This document shows positions 24,423-35,855 of a DNA stretch of 64,000 nucleotides, in pieces. Within the stretch, counting starts at the first letter, position 1. Each line of letters starts with the position of its first letter. The DNA comes from Methanobacterium sp. UBA410 (GTDB taxonomy: Archaea > Methanobacteriota > Methanobacteria > Methanobacteriales > Methanobacteriaceae), in NCBI GenBank assembly GCA_002498385.1, contig DAHH01000021.1, positions 31,065-95,064 of the forward strand. Reading direction: 5' to 3'. Under the pieces are notes generated by a model. That model made no database searches. It was not told the DNA's origin and worked only from the letters and a program-made list of their open reading frames with translations. The translations under genes and the position numbers were made by a program.

Positions 24423-27104
24423 ATGACCAAAGAGGACATTCCAAAGGACTACAACCACAAAAAAGAGGTTGAATGGCAAAGGAAATGGCAAAAAGACAAT
24501 TTACACAAGTTCACAGGTGACGGAACCAGACCAAGGTACATAATAGACACGCCACCACCATATCCAACTGGTTCAATACACATGGGGCATGTTCTCAACT
24601 GGGTTTACATTGACATGATAGCACGGTACAAACGCATGAACGGATTTGACGTGCTTTTCCCACAGGGATGGGACTGTCATGGCCTTCCAACAGAGGTTAA
24701 AGTGGAGGAAATCCATAACATACGAAAAAATGACGTTCCAAGGAATGAATTCAGGGACATGTGCATAGACCTCACACATGAAAACATCACAAAGATGAGA
24801 AACCAGATGCAGTCCCTTGGATTCTCACAGGACTGGTCAAGGGAATTTGTGACCATGACCCCGGAGTACAAGAGAAAAACACAGCTCTCATTCTTAAAAC
24901 TCTATGATCAGGGTCTCATCTACAGGGACGTGCACCCTGTTAACTGGTGTCCCCGCTGCGAAACAGCCATAGCCTTTGCAGAGGTGGAGTACCATGAAAA
25001 CGAAACCTACCTCAATTACCTTGAATTTCCCGAAGTTGAGGGTGATGGAAACGTCCTGATAGCAACAACAAGACCAGAACTTCTCTGTGCATGTGTTGCA
25101 GTCGTTGTACACCCCGACGATGAGAGGTACAAACACCTCAAGGGTAAAGAGGTTGAACTACCACTGTACGGACGTAAAGTTAAGATAATCACCGATAGAG
25201 ATGTCGATCCAGAGTACGGTACGGGTGCCGTTATGATCTGTACTTTCGGTGATAAAACAGATGTATCCTGGGTGAACAGGTACGGATTGGACATAATTGA
25301 GGCAATTGATGATAAAGGATTGATGAGGGAAGTTTCAGGAAAGTACTCTGGACTCACGATCCCTGAATGTAAAAAATCCATAATTGAAGACCTCAAATCA
25401 GAGGGTTACCTTACCAAACAGGAAAAGGTAGACCAGAACGTTGGACTCTGCTGGAGGTGCAAAACCCCAATAGAAATACTGGTAAAAAAACAGTGGTTTG
25501 TGGCTGTGAAAAAGCTTACAAACCAGATAGTGGAGGCAGCAGATGAGATCTCATGGATGCCAGAGCACATGAAGACCAGGCTCCTTAACTGGACAGGTTC
25601 TATGGACTGGGACTGGTGCATATCCCGTCAAAGGTTATTTGCAACCCCAATTCCAGTATGGTACTGTAAAGAATGCGGAAAGGTACACCTACCTTCCCCT
25701 GAGGGCCTTCCAATCGACCCAACCATTGATAAACCAAAAGAACCATGTGAATGCGGTTGCAATGAATTTGTAGGGGAGGTTGACGTTCTGGATACCTGGA
25801 TGGACAGCTCAATAACACCCCTTGTAAATGCAGGCTGGCCTGACCCAGAATTTGAGAAGTTCTACCCTGCAGATCTGAGACCACAGGGACACGACATCAT
25901 AAGGACCTGGGCATTTTACACTATTTTAAGGTGCAAGGCACTTACAGGTGAAAAACCATTCGAAAGCATCGTTGTAAACGGTATGGTTTTCGGAGAAGAT
26001 GGACACAAGATGAGTAAATCCCTGGGAAACGTCATAGCCCCTGAAGAAGTTATCAAGGAGTATGGTGCAGATGCCCTCAGACTCTGGGCCGCAAACAGTG
26101 TGCCTGGCTCAGACGTTCCCTTTGCATGGAAGGACGTTAAAAATGGGTACAAATTCCTTAGAAAATTCTGGAACGCCTTTAGATTCATAAACATGCACAT
26201 AGCAGACTTCAACGTGAATTCAAAGGAGTCAGAAGAAACAATCCTGAAAAACCTCAAACCTCTAGACAGATGGGTTCTGTCCAAGTTGAACCGTCTGGTG
26301 GCTGATGTGACCAGTGCACTTGAAGTTCACAACTTTGCAGAGGTTAAAAACAGTATACAGACATTTGTATGGCATGATTTCTGTGACGAGTACATAGAAG
26401 CTGTGAAGTACAGGTTGTACACAGACTCTGAAGAAATGGCACCATCAAAGGAAGCAGCATTGTACACCCTCAAAACAGTTATAGAAACTTCCCTGAAACT
26501 TTTAGCACCCTTAACTCCTCACTTTGTCGATGAGGTTTATCAATACTTGAATGATGAAGGCACAAGCATTCATGAAACGGCATGGCCCAAAGTTAAGGGG
26601 CAGTTAATTGATGATGAAGCTGAGGATAAAGGAAACGCTGGTGTAAACCTTATAGGGGACATAAGAAGGTTCAAATCAAACTCTGGAATGCCCTTAAACA
26701 TCCCCATAAAATCAATAACAGTTTACACAACTCAAAAAGAGTTGTACAACAAGTTAAATCTTTTAAAAGAAGACATAAAAGGTACAATGAGGGTTAAAAA
26801 CCTTGATATGGAAATGGGTAAACCCGATGTTCAGGAGAAGGTTGTTGAAGTGGAACCTGTTATGTCCAAGGTTGGACCCGAGTTCCGCGGTGACGCCCCC
26901 AAGATCGTCAAGTACCTAGCTTCAACTGAACCTCAAGAAGTTGCAGACGCCCTTGATAAGGATGGTGAGATCCTGATTGATGATTCAAGGTTAACATGGA
27001 CCCATGTGAATGCTAAACGGGAGGTTCATGGAAAAACAGGCGAAAAAGTTGAAATAGTACAGGCAGAAGACCAGGATCTCGTATTGGAGATCGTGAAAAC
27101 TTAA
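24423..27104 (+). CDS. valS: Valyl-tRNA synthetase
   Basis: 893 residues. HIGH-type motif [17 protein letters not shown] (~40-56) and KMSKSLGN (~532). ValRS rather than IleRS marks: [15 protein letters not shown] and [27 protein letters not shown]. Zinc knuckles CPRCE, CWRC, CKECG and CECGCN are present. CP1 editing domain ~190-330 (ATTRPELL). C-terminal anticodon-binding helices. AAAAGGAG site before ATG. Normal length and intact. Confidence 0.97.
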   Translation: MTKEDIPKDYNHKKEVEWQRKWQKDNLHKFTGDGTRPRYIIDTPPPYPTGSIHMGHVLNWVYIDMIARYKRMNGFDVLFPQGWDCHGLPTEVKVEEIHNIRKNDVPRNEFRDMCIDLTHENITKMRNQMQSLGFSQDWSREFVTMTPEYKRKTQLSFLKLYDQGLIYRDVHPVNWCPRCETAIAFAEVEYHENETYLNYLEFPEVEGDGNVLIATTRPELLCACVAVVVHPDDERYKHLKGKEVELPLYGRKVKIITDRDVDPEYGTGAVMICTFGDKTDVSWVNRYGLDIIEAIDDKGLMREVSGKYSGLTIPECKKSIIEDLKSEGYLTKQEKVDQNVGLCWRCKTPIEILVKKQWFVAVKKLTNQIVEAADEISWMPEHMKTRLLNWTGSMDWDWCISRQRLFATPIPVWYCKECGKVHLPSPEGLPIDPTIDKPKEPCECGCNEFVGEVDVLDTWMDSSITPLVNAGWPDPEFEKFYPADLRPQGHDIIRTWAFYTILRCKALTGEKPFESIVVNGMVFGEDGHKMSKSLGNVIAPEEVIKEYGADALRLWAANSVPGSDVPFAWKDVKNGYKFLRKFWNAFRFINMHIADFNVNSKESEETILKNLKPLDRWVLSKLNRLVADVTSALEVHNFAEVKNSIQTFVWHDFCDEYIEAVKYRLYTDSEEMAPSKEAALYTLKTVIETSLKLLAPLTPHFVDEVYQYLNDEGTSIHETAWPKVKGQLIDDEAEDKGNAGVNLIGDIRRFKSNSGMPLNIPIKSITVYTTQKELYNKLNLLKEDIKGTMRVKNLDMEMGKPDVQEKVVEVEPVMSKVGPEFRGDAPKIVKYLASTEPQEVADALDKDGEILIDDSRLTWTHVNAKREVHGKTGEKVEIVQAEDQDLVLEIVKT

Positions 27105-27195
27105 GCTTACGATTAGCTATGGATGTTAATTTTATGAGTTTTAATTTGTAGAATCTGAGAAGATCTGCAAGAAGATCCAGAGTGGGGATGATTTA

Positions 27196-28470
27196 ATGGA
27201 AATCACAGTCAGTAAGGCAGAAAGAATGGACGGTGCTGTTAAGGCTCCACCGTCCAAAAGTTACAGCCACAGAGCATTTATAATAGCTTCCCTTGCAGAG
27301 GGAATGTCCACAATAAGGGACCCCCTTTACTCTGCAGATACAATGGCTTCCCTTGAAGCATGCAGAGCCTTTGGATCCGGGTTCTGGAGAGAGTCTGATG
27401 GATCTGGTGAGGTCACATGCAGGATCAACGGGAGGGGTCGCTGGCTTAAAACCCCTGAGGATGTTTTAAACCTTAAAAATTCAGGCACAACCCTGCGTAT
27501 AATGACCAGCGTTTCAGCCCTTGCACCAAATTACACAGTTCTGACGGGTGATGCATCTCTAAGGAATCGGCCCATGCAAGACCTCCTTGACTCCATTAAA
27601 AACCTGGGAATATCTGCATTTTCAACTAGAAATAATGGAAATCCACCGATAGTGATAAAAGGTGGATTTAAAGGGGGTTCAACTGAAATAAGTGGAAGTG
27701 TAAGCTCCCAGTTCATATCATCTATTCTCATAGCTTCACCATATGCAGATAATTCCGTGGATCTACAGGTTAAAAACGAGTTCATATCCAAACCTTATGT
27801 TGACATGACTCGGGACATAATGAAAAGCTTCAAGGTCAATGTTGAATACGAAGCATCCACAAAATCATTCCATGTGGACCCTCAAATGTACAGAAAACAG
27901 GATTTCACTGTTGAGGGAGATTACTCATCAGCTTCCTATATAATAGCTGCAGCAGCTGCACTTGAATCAGATGTAACACTTAAAAATCTTTTAGATGATT
28001 CAAAACAGGGCGATAAATTGATAGTTGATATTGTTAGGGATATGGGCTGTGGTGTTAAGGTTAAAAAGGATGAAGTAAATATATCTGGACATGGAAAACT
28101 TGAGGGAGTGGATGTGAACTTGCAGAATGCTCCAGACCTTCTTCCAACTGTTGCAGCCCTTGGTGCATTATCAAATGGTAAAACAAAGATAACTGGAGTT
28201 GAACACACCCGCTACAAAGAAACAGACCGGATTCACACCTGTGCTGTGGAGCTTTCAAAGCTGGGGGTCAAGGTCAAAGAAGAAAGGGACAGTCTCTCCA
28301 TTGAGGGAGGTGTTCATGGAGGCGTTGTTGACTCTCACATGGACCACAGGCTTGTTATGGCACTTTACATCATTGGTTTGAAAGTTGGGGGTGTGAGGAT
28401 CAAAAATGCATCGGTTTACAACGTTTCATTCCCCAACTTTCCCGAGATCATGAAAAAACTTGCAGGGTAA
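27196..28470 (+). CDS. aroA: 3-phosphoshikimate 1-carboxyvinyltransferase (EPSP synthase)
   Basis: 424 residues. Opens with [21 protein letters not shown], contains [49 protein letters not shown] and MDHRLVMAL, all EPSP synthase signatures. Joins PEP to shikimate 3-phosphate in aromatic amino-acid synthesis. GGGGATGA lies before the ATG. The next gene begins 3 nt after its stop. Confidence 0.97.
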   Translation: MEITVSKAERMDGAVKAPPSKSYSHRAFIIASLAEGMSTIRDPLYSADTMASLEACRAFGSGFWRESDGSGEVTCRINGRGRWLKTPEDVLNLKNSGTTLRIMTSVSALAPNYTVLTGDASLRNRPMQDLLDSIKNLGISAFSTRNNGNPPIVIKGGFKGGSTEISGSVSSQFISSILIASPYADNSVDLQVKNEFISKPYVDMTRDIMKSFKVNVEYEASTKSFHVDPQMYRKQDFTVEGDYSSASYIIAAAAALESDVTLKNLLDDSKQGDKLIVDIVRDMGCGVKVKKDEVNISGHGKLEGVDVNLQNAPDLLPTVAALGALSNGKTKITGVEHTRYKETDRIHTCAVELSKLGVKVKEERDSLSIEGGVHGGVVDSHMDHRLVMALYIIGLKVGGVRIKNASVYNVSFPNFPEIMKKLAG

Positions 28471-28473
28471 AAC

Positions 28474-28950
28474 ATGACACGAAAAAAGGAAACTAAAATC
28501 GTGATACTTGGATCGTACAATTCTGGAAAAACAACAACCGTCGGCAGAATATGCGATAAAAAAACTGAAATAGAATATAACGGCACAACCATAGCCCTTG
28601 ATTATGGAAACACCATAGTTAACGGTGAAAAGATTCACATATTCGGATCTCCAGGCCAGGAGAGATTTGAATTCATGCGAGAAATACTTTCCTATGGTCT
28701 TAACGGTGCAATTGTTGTCATCGACAGCTTGAAAGGAGTTACAAGCATTGATGAAGACATAATAGAAAATTTAAACACTCAAAATGTTCCTTATATTGTG
28801 TTTGCAAATAAACAGGACCTGAATCCAGTATTTCCAGAATCTGAAGGCATAACCGACGACGTGCCTATTGTACCAACGGTCGCCCTCAATGGAAAGGGTA
28901 TAGACTACGGTTTGGAAGTTCTACTGAACATGATAAACGGGAGAGATTAA
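28474..28950 (+). CDS. Small Ras/Arf-like GTPase
   Basis: 158 residues: P-loop GSYNSGKTT, switch II with GSPGQERF (Gln present), ANKQDL as the NKxD motif. The layout matches the small archaeal/bacterial GTPases related to MglA and Arf. Starts 3 nt after aroA and so is co-transcribed. Cellular role unknown. Confidence 0.8.
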   Translation: MTRKKETKIVILGSYNSGKTTTVGRICDKKTEIEYNGTTIALDYGNTIVNGEKIHIFGSPGQERFEFMREILSYGLNGAIVVIDSLKGVTSIDEDIIENLNTQNVPYIVFANKQDLNPVFPESEGITDDVPIVPTVALNGKGIDYGLEVLLNMINGRD

Positions 28951-29053
28951 AAACAAACTTTTTTTTATTTATTTTTTTTAAAAAAACAATAACTAGTACA
29001 GGATGATTTTATTAATTAGTGCTTGATGATTTTGTTACTACATTGATTTGTTT

Positions 29054-29701
29054 ATGATATCTGGGGTGATGAAAGTTTCAAAAGCTGAAAAGATAATTGA
29101 ATGTCTGCAGGATGAGTACACACTCAGAACCTTTGAGGACAGCGACCCATTCAGGGTTCTTATAAGAACCATTCTTTCACAGAGAACCAGGGATGAAAAC
29201 ACGGATGCTGCATCAGCATTATTATTTGCAAGGTACCCCACCCCCAAGTTGATTGCAGGGGCACCCACAGAAAACATTGAAATCCTCATTAAAAAATCCG
29301 GATTTTACCATGTTAAAGCCAAAAGGGTGAAGGAAGTCTCGCGCATAATCCACCATGATTATCATGATGTAGTTCCAGACAGTATGAAGGAACTTCTCTC
29401 ACTTCCAGGTGTTGGACGCAAGACTGCAAACTGTGTTCTGGTCTATGGGTTTCATAAAGATGCAATCCCTGTGGATGTGCACGTTCACAGAATATCAAAT
29501 CGCATGGGTCTTGTGAATACCAAAACTCCAGAGGAAACAGAGAAGGAGCTCATGAAAGTTGTGCCCAAAAAGCTGTGGCTCCCACTAAACGATCTCTTTG
29601 TGCAGTTCGGCCAGACCATATGCAGACCCCTGAAGCCAAAGCATGAAATCTGTCCTGTGGCAGAGTTCTGTGATTACTACAGAGAGCTGGAAAAAGAATA
29701 A
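29054..29701 (+). CDS. nth: Endonuclease III-type DNA glycosylase
   Basis: About 215 residues. HhH motif [13 protein letters not shown] with catalytic Lys and then [17 protein letters not shown] Asp, as in Nth. Removes oxidised pyrimidines. The C-terminal 4Fe-4S loop is normally C-x6-C-x2-C-x5-C; here it reads [17 protein letters not shown], so the second ligand is His. The start is uncertain: TTG 29048, ATG 29054 or ATG 29069, with no clean ribosome site for any; the conserved part begins at [10 protein letters not shown]. Confidence 0.88.
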   Translation: MISGVMKVSKAEKIIECLQDEYTLRTFEDSDPFRVLIRTILSQRTRDENTDAASALLFARYPTPKLIAGAPTENIEILIKKSGFYHVKAKRVKEVSRIIHHDYHDVVPDSMKELLSLPGVGRKTANCVLVYGFHKDAIPVDVHVHRISNRMGLVNTKTPEETEKELMKVVPKKLWLPLNDLFVQFGQTICRPLKPKHEICPVAEFCDYYRELEKE

Positions 29702-29868
29702 ATTTGATTTATATCTTTGAATCATTTAATTTAAGAATTCATTAAAAGAATCAGTTTAATCCAAAATAATAACAATTTAATCTAAAATAAGTAATTTAAT
29801 CTAAAAAAGTTTATTTATTTGTTAAAGACAGTTCAATTGCGTCTTAAAAAAAGCAAATCCTTTACATA

Positions 29869-31277
29869 TTACTGGGTTTAACTGTTGTGGTAATTTCAAG
29901 CCTGATTACCGATGCAATTCTACCACTCTTTTCTGTGGAGTTTCCATGAATGACCTTCTTTACAGCCACTCTCGGACTCTTATTTATCTCATATGGGGGT
30001 GAGCAGATACAAGTTACCCGCCCTGACACCGGCATTTGCAGCCAATGAAATTGTTTCAACAAACGAACTTCCGGATAATAACAAACAAAGACCACAGCAT
30101 CCAAGTACGTAAAACCTGTGGGTTTAAAGCTCCTGGGATACAGTGCTGAAGAGCTTGAGGGTAAAAACATTGAAATGATCATTTCCCCTGCATTAAATTC
30201 AAAAATTTTAGTTGAGGAATGTTTGAACAATTTTGAGATGAGTTTAAATGACAAAAGAAGGAAAAATATTCCTGTATTGCTATCAAAATTAATGATATCA
30301 AAAAAATCAACAGTAACTGGTATTTTATATAGGTACAGATATCAGGGAAAGAAAAGCTGTTGAGATGAAAAAAAGGACCGTTGCAAAGCGAACGATTGCC
30401 CAAGAGAATGTTTTGCTTGAACTTTACAGGGAGGATATTTCTGATCTTGAAAAAACCCTGAAAAGGCTTACAGAAGCATGTTCCCAGACTCTTGATGTGG
30501 AAAGAGTCAGTGTCTGGTTTTTCAATCCTGAAAAAAGTTGCATTCACTGCTCGAACCTTTGCTGCGTCCATTTCATACATGGTATCCCCATCCCTGGAAG
30601 CTTCCAAACGTGAAGAGGCACAAAAACAGATCATCCATCCACTTAACAGAAGGAGGTTCTGCTTAGGGAAGTTCACCACCGCGTCAAAAACAACATGCAG
30701 GTTATCTCAAGCCACCTCAATCTACAGTGCAGCACAATTGAAAACAAGGAAATGAAGGAGTTATTCAAGCAGAACCAGAGCAGGGTCAGATCCATGTCAA
30801 TGATACATGAACAGCTATACCAACCAGATGATCTTGCAAGAATTGACTTCCAAAGCCACATCAACAGACTCATAAAAAGCCTCCTTCAAACCTACCCAAC
30901 TGTTCTGCACCTTGAATGGGATGTGGATGTTGATGAGATCAAACTGAACATTGAAACCTCAATACCATGTGCCTATCCTCAATGAGCATCTTCAATGAGA
31001 TTTTAACCAACTCCCTAAAACACGCCTTCAAGGAGGGTGAAGCTGGAAAAATTTGGATTAAGATGAAGAAGAAAGGCGACGATATCAAACTAAAGCTTGC
31101 TGATAACAGTGGCGGCTTTCCAGATAACTTCTAAATTAGAAAAAAACCTCAAAATTAGGTTTAAAACTTGTCAACAGTTTGGTTGAACAATTGGATGGGA
31201 AGATAAAGGTTAATAATGAGGAGGGCACATCGTTCCTCATAAATTTCAGGGAGCTGAAGTATAAAGAGAGGGATTGA
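29869..31277 (+). pseudogene. Decayed sensor histidine kinase (7TM/PAS/GAF/HisKA_2/HATPase)
   Basis: Pieces in changing frames follow the order of a sensor kinase. First comes a membrane stretch (GLTVVVISSLITDAILPLFSVEFP, stop), then a PAS piece (LKLLGYSAEELEGKNIEMII), a GAF piece (LTEACSQTLDVERVSVWFFNP), a HisKA_2 piece (MSMIHEQLYQPDDLARIDF), and HATPase parts (LNEILTNSLKHAF; LADNSGGFP; LVNSLVEQLDGKI). At least five frameshifts or stops separate them. No intact kinase can be made. Confidence 0.85.
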
Positions 31278-31309
31278 ACTAAAAATTAACACAGGGAAAA
31301 TTATTAAAG

Positions 31310-31540
31310 GTACGCTCCTTCCTTAATTATTGCAAAAATGTAGTTATACTTAGTTATAATCTGTTAATTACAATCTGTCTTAATTTAAAGCATGACTACC
31401 AAATTTAATAATTCTGAACTTAAATATTTAGATGGGATCTTGTAATTTAAATTCAATAATTTTGATATATAAATAATTTCGATCTATAAATTCGGGAATT
31501 TCGATCTAACCCAAATGCACAATAAAGATATAAATCGTGC
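31310..31540. repeat. Dispersed intergenic repeat, copy 1
   Basis: Shares several exact words in the same order with 56290-56480: TGCAAAAATGTA, TTTAAAGCA, GATCTTGTAATTTAAAT and AATGCACAATAAA. The spacing between words differs, so the copies are diverged. Lies between the kinase remnant and ramA; no ORF. Confidence 0.55.
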
Positions 31541-31635
31541 AAAATGATTTGAATCTTGAATAAGTTAAATAAAAGAGGTTAAATATCAATGCAATCTAAA
31601 TTTTAAACCCCTTAAATTCTTTAAGTTTATATCCT

Positions 31636-33252
31636 TTAAGGATTGAGAAATTCTTCAAATTTGAACGCCTTTTCAGGACAGGAGCGCTCACACCTCAGAC
31701 AGGCCATGCCGTCGCAGAGATCTGTTCTAACTGTGATCTGTCCATCCTTGACCTGGAGGGCATTTTGTGGGCAGGTTTTTGCGCAGGTCATACACTGTGT
31801 ACACCCTTCAAAACGTGCATTTAGGGTGGAGCCTACCTCCGTCATTATCTTCAGATTCTCACCAAGCTCAGGTATGTCCCTTTCAAAGATCCTGTGCACC
31901 TTTGGCTTGGAATTTTTTGGGGGAATCTTTTGAAACCCGTACCTGTTGAGCCATTCGTTGTACATCCAGAATGGCATACCCTGCTCGCACATGGCAAGTT
32001 CCAGTGCGTAGACCTTTTCAAATATCTCAGACGTTGCAAGGGTTATATGGCTGCTGCGCATCCCGTCTGCTATTTTTTGCAGGGTTTCAAGCAGACCTGG
32101 ATCGAGAACTATGTCGCGTGCCATTGCAAGGGAAGTATTCCCAAGCTGGTAAATATCCTTTGAGGATGGCGGGATCTGTCCAACGTCCAGGGACTTTTCA
32201 GGGTCCACGTAGAAGCCTGAAGCCCCTGCCATGTAAACAGAGTCAATATCCTCAAGTAGCACCCCGGCCTCCTCTGCCAGGGTTAGATCAGCGGCTCTGA
32301 AAGCTCCCAATGCCTTGCCTATCATGACTATGTCCTTCTCTGTGAGATAAATCTCATCCTGGAGGTGGATCCTGTGATCAGCGCTTTTTATCCTTGGAAG
32401 TGATATGATCCCGGAGTCCAGGCCCAGGCTGAAGGCTGCAATTACCCCTGTTCCTGTTATACCCTTGGATTTTCCATCCATTCCACTTTTAAGGAATGTT
32501 TTTCCATCTTCAGGGTTGACAACGTTTCCATTTTGAACCATCAGATCATCGTCAAGAATCATGGCCTTCCATCCAGAACCTGCAAACTCAAAATCGCAGA
32601 TGGTTCCCGGAGAGGCCAATCTGCCTTTTTCTATCATTTGGCCCTCTATTGCAGGCCCTGCTGCAGCAGAACACGAATAGACCTTTCCGTCAACAACAAG
32701 GGCTATTTCTGCATTTGTTCCAAAATCAGAAACCAGATAAATCCCCTTTTTCTCAAGAACACCCGATTTGAAAAGCATTGCCAGTGCATCTGCCCCGATT
32801 TCATGTTTTATGGCTGGGGGTATGTAAACTTCAGCTTCAGGGTTGATCTCAAGCCCAACATCTTCAGGTTTTGTTATAGTGGAATTCCTACTTGGTGGGG
32901 TTACGTGGAGTCTTTCAAGGGCGTTCTGTCCCCAGTAAGCCAGGTCCCTTATTTCTATGTTTTGGAAAATCGAAAGTTGAATTGGGTTGCCGCAGACTGC
33001 CAGTCTCTCAACATTTTCAAGGTCCAGGTCCAGACTCTTCACAACCTTGTTCACGGTGTCAATCAGGAGTTTGTGGGCTGTGTCTCTGCCCACCCTGATT
33101 GCAAAGTCAAGGTGGTCCACAACGTTTGCCCCAGGCAGAGGATGTCTGAGAGTGATGGCCGTGGAAAGTACTTTTGAACTTTCAAGATCCAGAGCCTGAG
33201 CCCTTATGCCGCTTGTTCCTATATCCACTGCCACTGCATATTTTTCTTTCAT
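31636..33252 (-). CDS. ramA: RamA-type reductive activator of corrinoid methyltransferases
   Basis: 538 residues. N-terminal ASKHA/DUF4445-type ATPase (YAVAVDIGTSGIRAQALDL; LVSDFGTNAEIAL; YMAGASGFYV) and a C-terminal pair of 4Fe-4S clusters (CTQCMTCAKTCP and CDGMACLRCERSCP, ~487-527). In Methanosarcina RamA uses ATP to reduce inactive Co(II) corrinoid to Co(I). Here it lies 213 bp downstream of mtaBC on the same strand, so it most likely serves MtaC. Length and both clusters are complete. Confidence 0.9.
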   Translation of the reverse strand: MKEKYAVAVDIGTSGIRAQALDLESSKVLSTAITLRHPLPGANVVDHLDFAIRVGRDTAHKLLIDTVNKVVKSLDLDLENVERLAVCGNPIQLSIFQNIEIRDLAYWGQNALERLHVTPPSRNSTITKPEDVGLEINPEAEVYIPPAIKHEIGADALAMLFKSGVLEKKGIYLVSDFGTNAEIALVVDGKVYSCSAAAGPAIEGQMIEKGRLASPGTICDFEFAGSGWKAMILDDDLMVQNGNVVNPEDGKTFLKSGMDGKSKGITGTGVIAAFSLGLDSGIISLPRIKSADHRIHLQDEIYLTEKDIVMIGKALGAFRAADLTLAEEAGVLLEDIDSVYMAGASGFYVDPEKSLDVGQIPPSSKDIYQLGNTSLAMARDIVLDPGLLETLQKIADGMRSSHITLATSEIFEKVYALELAMCEQGMPFWMYNEWLNRYGFQKIPPKNSKPKVHRIFERDIPELGENLKIMTEVGSTLNARFEGCTQCMTCAKTCPQNALQVKDGQITVRTDLCDGMACLRCERSCPEKAFKFEEFLNP

Positions 33253-33465
33253 TTTTGTTCCCTTAATGATTTTTTTAAAGTCTAATCTTAAGTCATATGA
33301 GTTATAATTATAATAATTATAATGGCACTTTAACTCAAATTTGAAAAATATTCACTTTTACCTTTTTCCTTATTTTTTTACATTTTAAACAGCATTCTGT
33401 TTCCATAAACAAAAAAATTATAAAAAAATAAGTTAAAAAAGATATTTTGAATTAGTCTGCAAGTT

Positions 33466-34299
33466 TTAGGAGTACTCGGAGACAAACTCTCCAACAATGT
33501 CTGAATACTCTTTTCTAAGGCCTTTCCAGGTTTTCTTGTCTTTCACTATGGCATCTGCAAGTTTAGGGGCGTGGTATGCTTCAACACCGTAGACACTCAT
33601 TGGGAATGATTCAACGAAATCTCTTCTCACGGCACCGCCACCGCATCCAATGGCTGGAACTTCAAGACCTTCTTTTTGCAGAGCTTTAACGACTTTTGGG
33701 AAAACAGTCATTGTGGTTGTCATGAGGGCTGTTCCCGTCATGAAAATTGGTTTGTGCTCTTTGACTGCTTCAACAACATCTGCTGTTGGCACGTCCCTTC
33801 CCATGTCTATTGCTTCATATCCGTTGGCCCTTAAAAACATTACAACAAGGTTTTTACCTATATCGTGTGGATCTCCTTCAGCCACAAATGATACTACAGT
33901 GCCTTTGGTTTCGCTTTTGTGTCCAAGAACTTGTTCACACTCCTTCACTCCCTCCATCATTCCATCTCCAGCCAGCATAAGATCTGGTAGGAAATAAAAT
34001 CCCTTGGTGTAGAGCAGACTTACAGCATCCATTCCCTTCATAAGACCATTGTTGATTACATCAATTGGAGAAACACCCTCATCAAGTGCTTTTTTAACAT
34101 TGGTGAGTGATGCATCCCTGTCCTCATAGAGCACTGCCAGTGCTATAGCCCTGTAGGGTTCATCTGTTGGGAGGATGTTCACAACATCTGGGTCCTCGTC
34201 TGGTTTTATTGCAGGTCCTTCTATTTCCACGTTGTACCTTACTGCCACAAAACTTTGATCTATCTCATTTTCCAGTTCTTCATAACTCATACCATGCAT
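33466..34299 (-). CDS. mtaC: Methanol corrinoid protein MtaC
   Basis: 277 residues. N-terminal helical cap (AIALAVLYEDRDASLTNVKKAL...), then a B12-binding Rossmann domain with GDPHDIGKNLV, whose His is the lower cobalt ligand. It carries the methyl group between MtaB and MtaA. Start 5 nt after the mtaB stop, with AGGGGATGC-like site. The N-terminal ~35 residues (EIEGPAIKPDEDPDVVNILP) are longer than in simple corrinoid proteins. Confidence 0.95.
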   Translation of the reverse strand: MHGMSYEELENEIDQSFVAVRYNVEIEGPAIKPDEDPDVVNILPTDEPYRAIALAVLYEDRDASLTNVKKALDEGVSPIDVINNGLMKGMDAVSLLYTKGFYFLPDLMLAGDGMMEGVKECEQVLGHKSETKGTVVSFVAEGDPHDIGKNLVVMFLRANGYEAIDMGRDVPTADVVEAVKEHKPIFMTGTALMTTTMTVFPKVVKALQKEGLEVPAIGCGGGAVRRDFVESFPMSVYGVEAYHAPKLADAIVKDKKTWKGLRKEYSDIVGEFVSEYS

Positions 34300-34304
34300 C
34301 CCCT

Positions 34305-35690
34305 TTATAGTCCGTAGCTTTTTGGGTCAAATTCAGCTACCTTCCTTGAGTACTTCCTAATGCATTCGTCAATAAACTGATCAGATTCTGAAGGCAGTTC
34401 TTCAAATATCTTGAGGGCATTGTCAAGTGAGTCCCTTTCAAACCTTGTGAGGTACATTTTCTTGGATTCAACTGCCTCGTTTATTATTGCTCCAGCTTCA
34501 AGAGCAGCTGCCCTTGCTCGGAGGTATGGATCGTTACCGTACTTCACTATTGCTTCACCTATCCTGTAAGCATTGTCATAGGCCAGTATCAATGCCTGAG
34601 GGTCCCTGTACTTATCTGTCAGGGTGTAAAGATCCCTTAAAGTTTCACCTTTTCCTGTCTGGATTGCAGTGTTCATGAGTGCTGCCTCATATCCTGTTGC
34701 CTGCAGCCAGACCTCAGGGGTGGTTCCACCCATTTCCTGTCTGTGGTAAACTGATTCATTACTCCAAACATCAGTGACAGCCGCTGTTAAGTTACCCATC
34801 AAGTCAGAGTGAGCACAAACAGCATTTTTACCTTCTGTGGCTATTGGAACACCGCTTATAGATTTTATTATTGGGTTTTCATATCCACAGTCTTTCAGGG
34901 GTCCAACTGCACCGCATTCCACTGCAACCAGGCTTCTTGCCGCTGCCATGGCCCTTGCAAGTGCTGCTATCGTATGTGAACAGTCTTTATCCATTAATCC
35001 TCCCGCAAGGAACATTGCTGTGTTGGCCTGGGAACAGTCTGTGTCACCGGCGGCCCTGCAGTCGTATTTTTTGCAGATGTTCACTATTCCTTTCCACATG
35101 TACTCCATGTCAATACTTCCAAGAACTCCTATCCCGAAAAGTATTGCCTTTGGGTCTCCCCTTGCTATGCCGTAGTCAGATACTGATTTTCCTCCTGTGG
35201 TTTCTATGGCAACGCATGATGCTCCATTTGCAGCGCTGGCCTCTATAGATTCCATAGTTTTATTGTAAAGGTCTGAATCCCTCAGTCCCGGAGCCTTTTC
35301 TTCTTCCCTTATGTCTGCTGAGGTTGCCATTAAAGCCGTTCTGATGTCGTATTCATCATAGTACTTCTCAAGGGTTTCTGCCTGGATCCGCGTGCATTCT
35401 GCTGTCCAGTCCGGGTTGCTTGTCTGCTGAAAGATGTGTTCCTGCTCCAGCATGAATGCAGGCAATCCCACAGCCACAGCTCTTTCACAGGCACTTTGTG
35501 CTATGTTCCTACACTCAGAAACCATCTTTTCCTTTGATTCCTCGGTACCTTCTCCAGGGGCTACTTTTACTTCGGGTACAACATAACCAGCACCAAACTG
35601 AATATTGGAACGTTGGCTAACTGGAAATTTTGCATGACCGAAGATCATTTCTTCCGGATTTTTATATGCCATTCTGGTAAATCTTTTCAT
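34305..35690 (-). CDS. mtaB: Methanol:corrinoid methyltransferase MtaB
   Basis: 461 residues, close to the Methanosarcina MtaB length. Zinc ligands are visible as the Glu in VAIETTGGKS, the Cys in AGDTDCSQANTAMF and the Cys in LKDCGYENP. Activates methanol and methylates MtaC-bound corrinoid. GAGCTTGT-type leader; AT-rich promoter with ACATATACTATG ~70 bp upstream. Operon with mtaC. Confidence 0.96.
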   Translation of the reverse strand: MKRFTRMAYKNPEEMIFGHAKFPVSQRSNIQFGAGYVVPEVKVAPGEGTEESKEKMVSECRNIAQSACERAVAVGLPAFMLEQEHIFQQTSNPDWTAECTRIQAETLEKYYDEYDIRTALMATSADIREEEKAPGLRDSDLYNKTMESIEASAANGASCVAIETTGGKSVSDYGIARGDPKAILFGIGVLGSIDMEYMWKGIVNICKKYDCRAAGDTDCSQANTAMFLAGGLMDKDCSHTIAALARAMAAARSLVAVECGAVGPLKDCGYENPIIKSISGVPIATEGKNAVCAHSDLMGNLTAAVTDVWSNESVYHRQEMGGTTPEVWLQATGYEAALMNTAIQTGKGETLRDLYTLTDKYRDPQALILAYDNAYRIGEAIVKYGNDPYLRARAAALEAGAIINEAVESKKMYLTRFERDSLDNALKIFEELPSESDQFIDECIRKYSRKVAEFDPKSYGL

Positions 35691-35855
35691 ACAAGCTCAC
35701 CACTAAACATTCATATAAAAAAAATAATCATAGTATATGTAACTTGATCAATTGTTTAAAGTTTTCGGAATTATTTTTTGCATCTAAACTCAATTTTATA
35801 TTATTTAATGGAACTTAGTTTACAGTAAGCCATGTTGATGGGGGTTAAAGGAAAA

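Noticed and set aside
32533..33177. Long plus-strand frame of 214 codons
   Set aside because: Antisense of ramA; no family pattern, while the minus frame is a complete enzyme.
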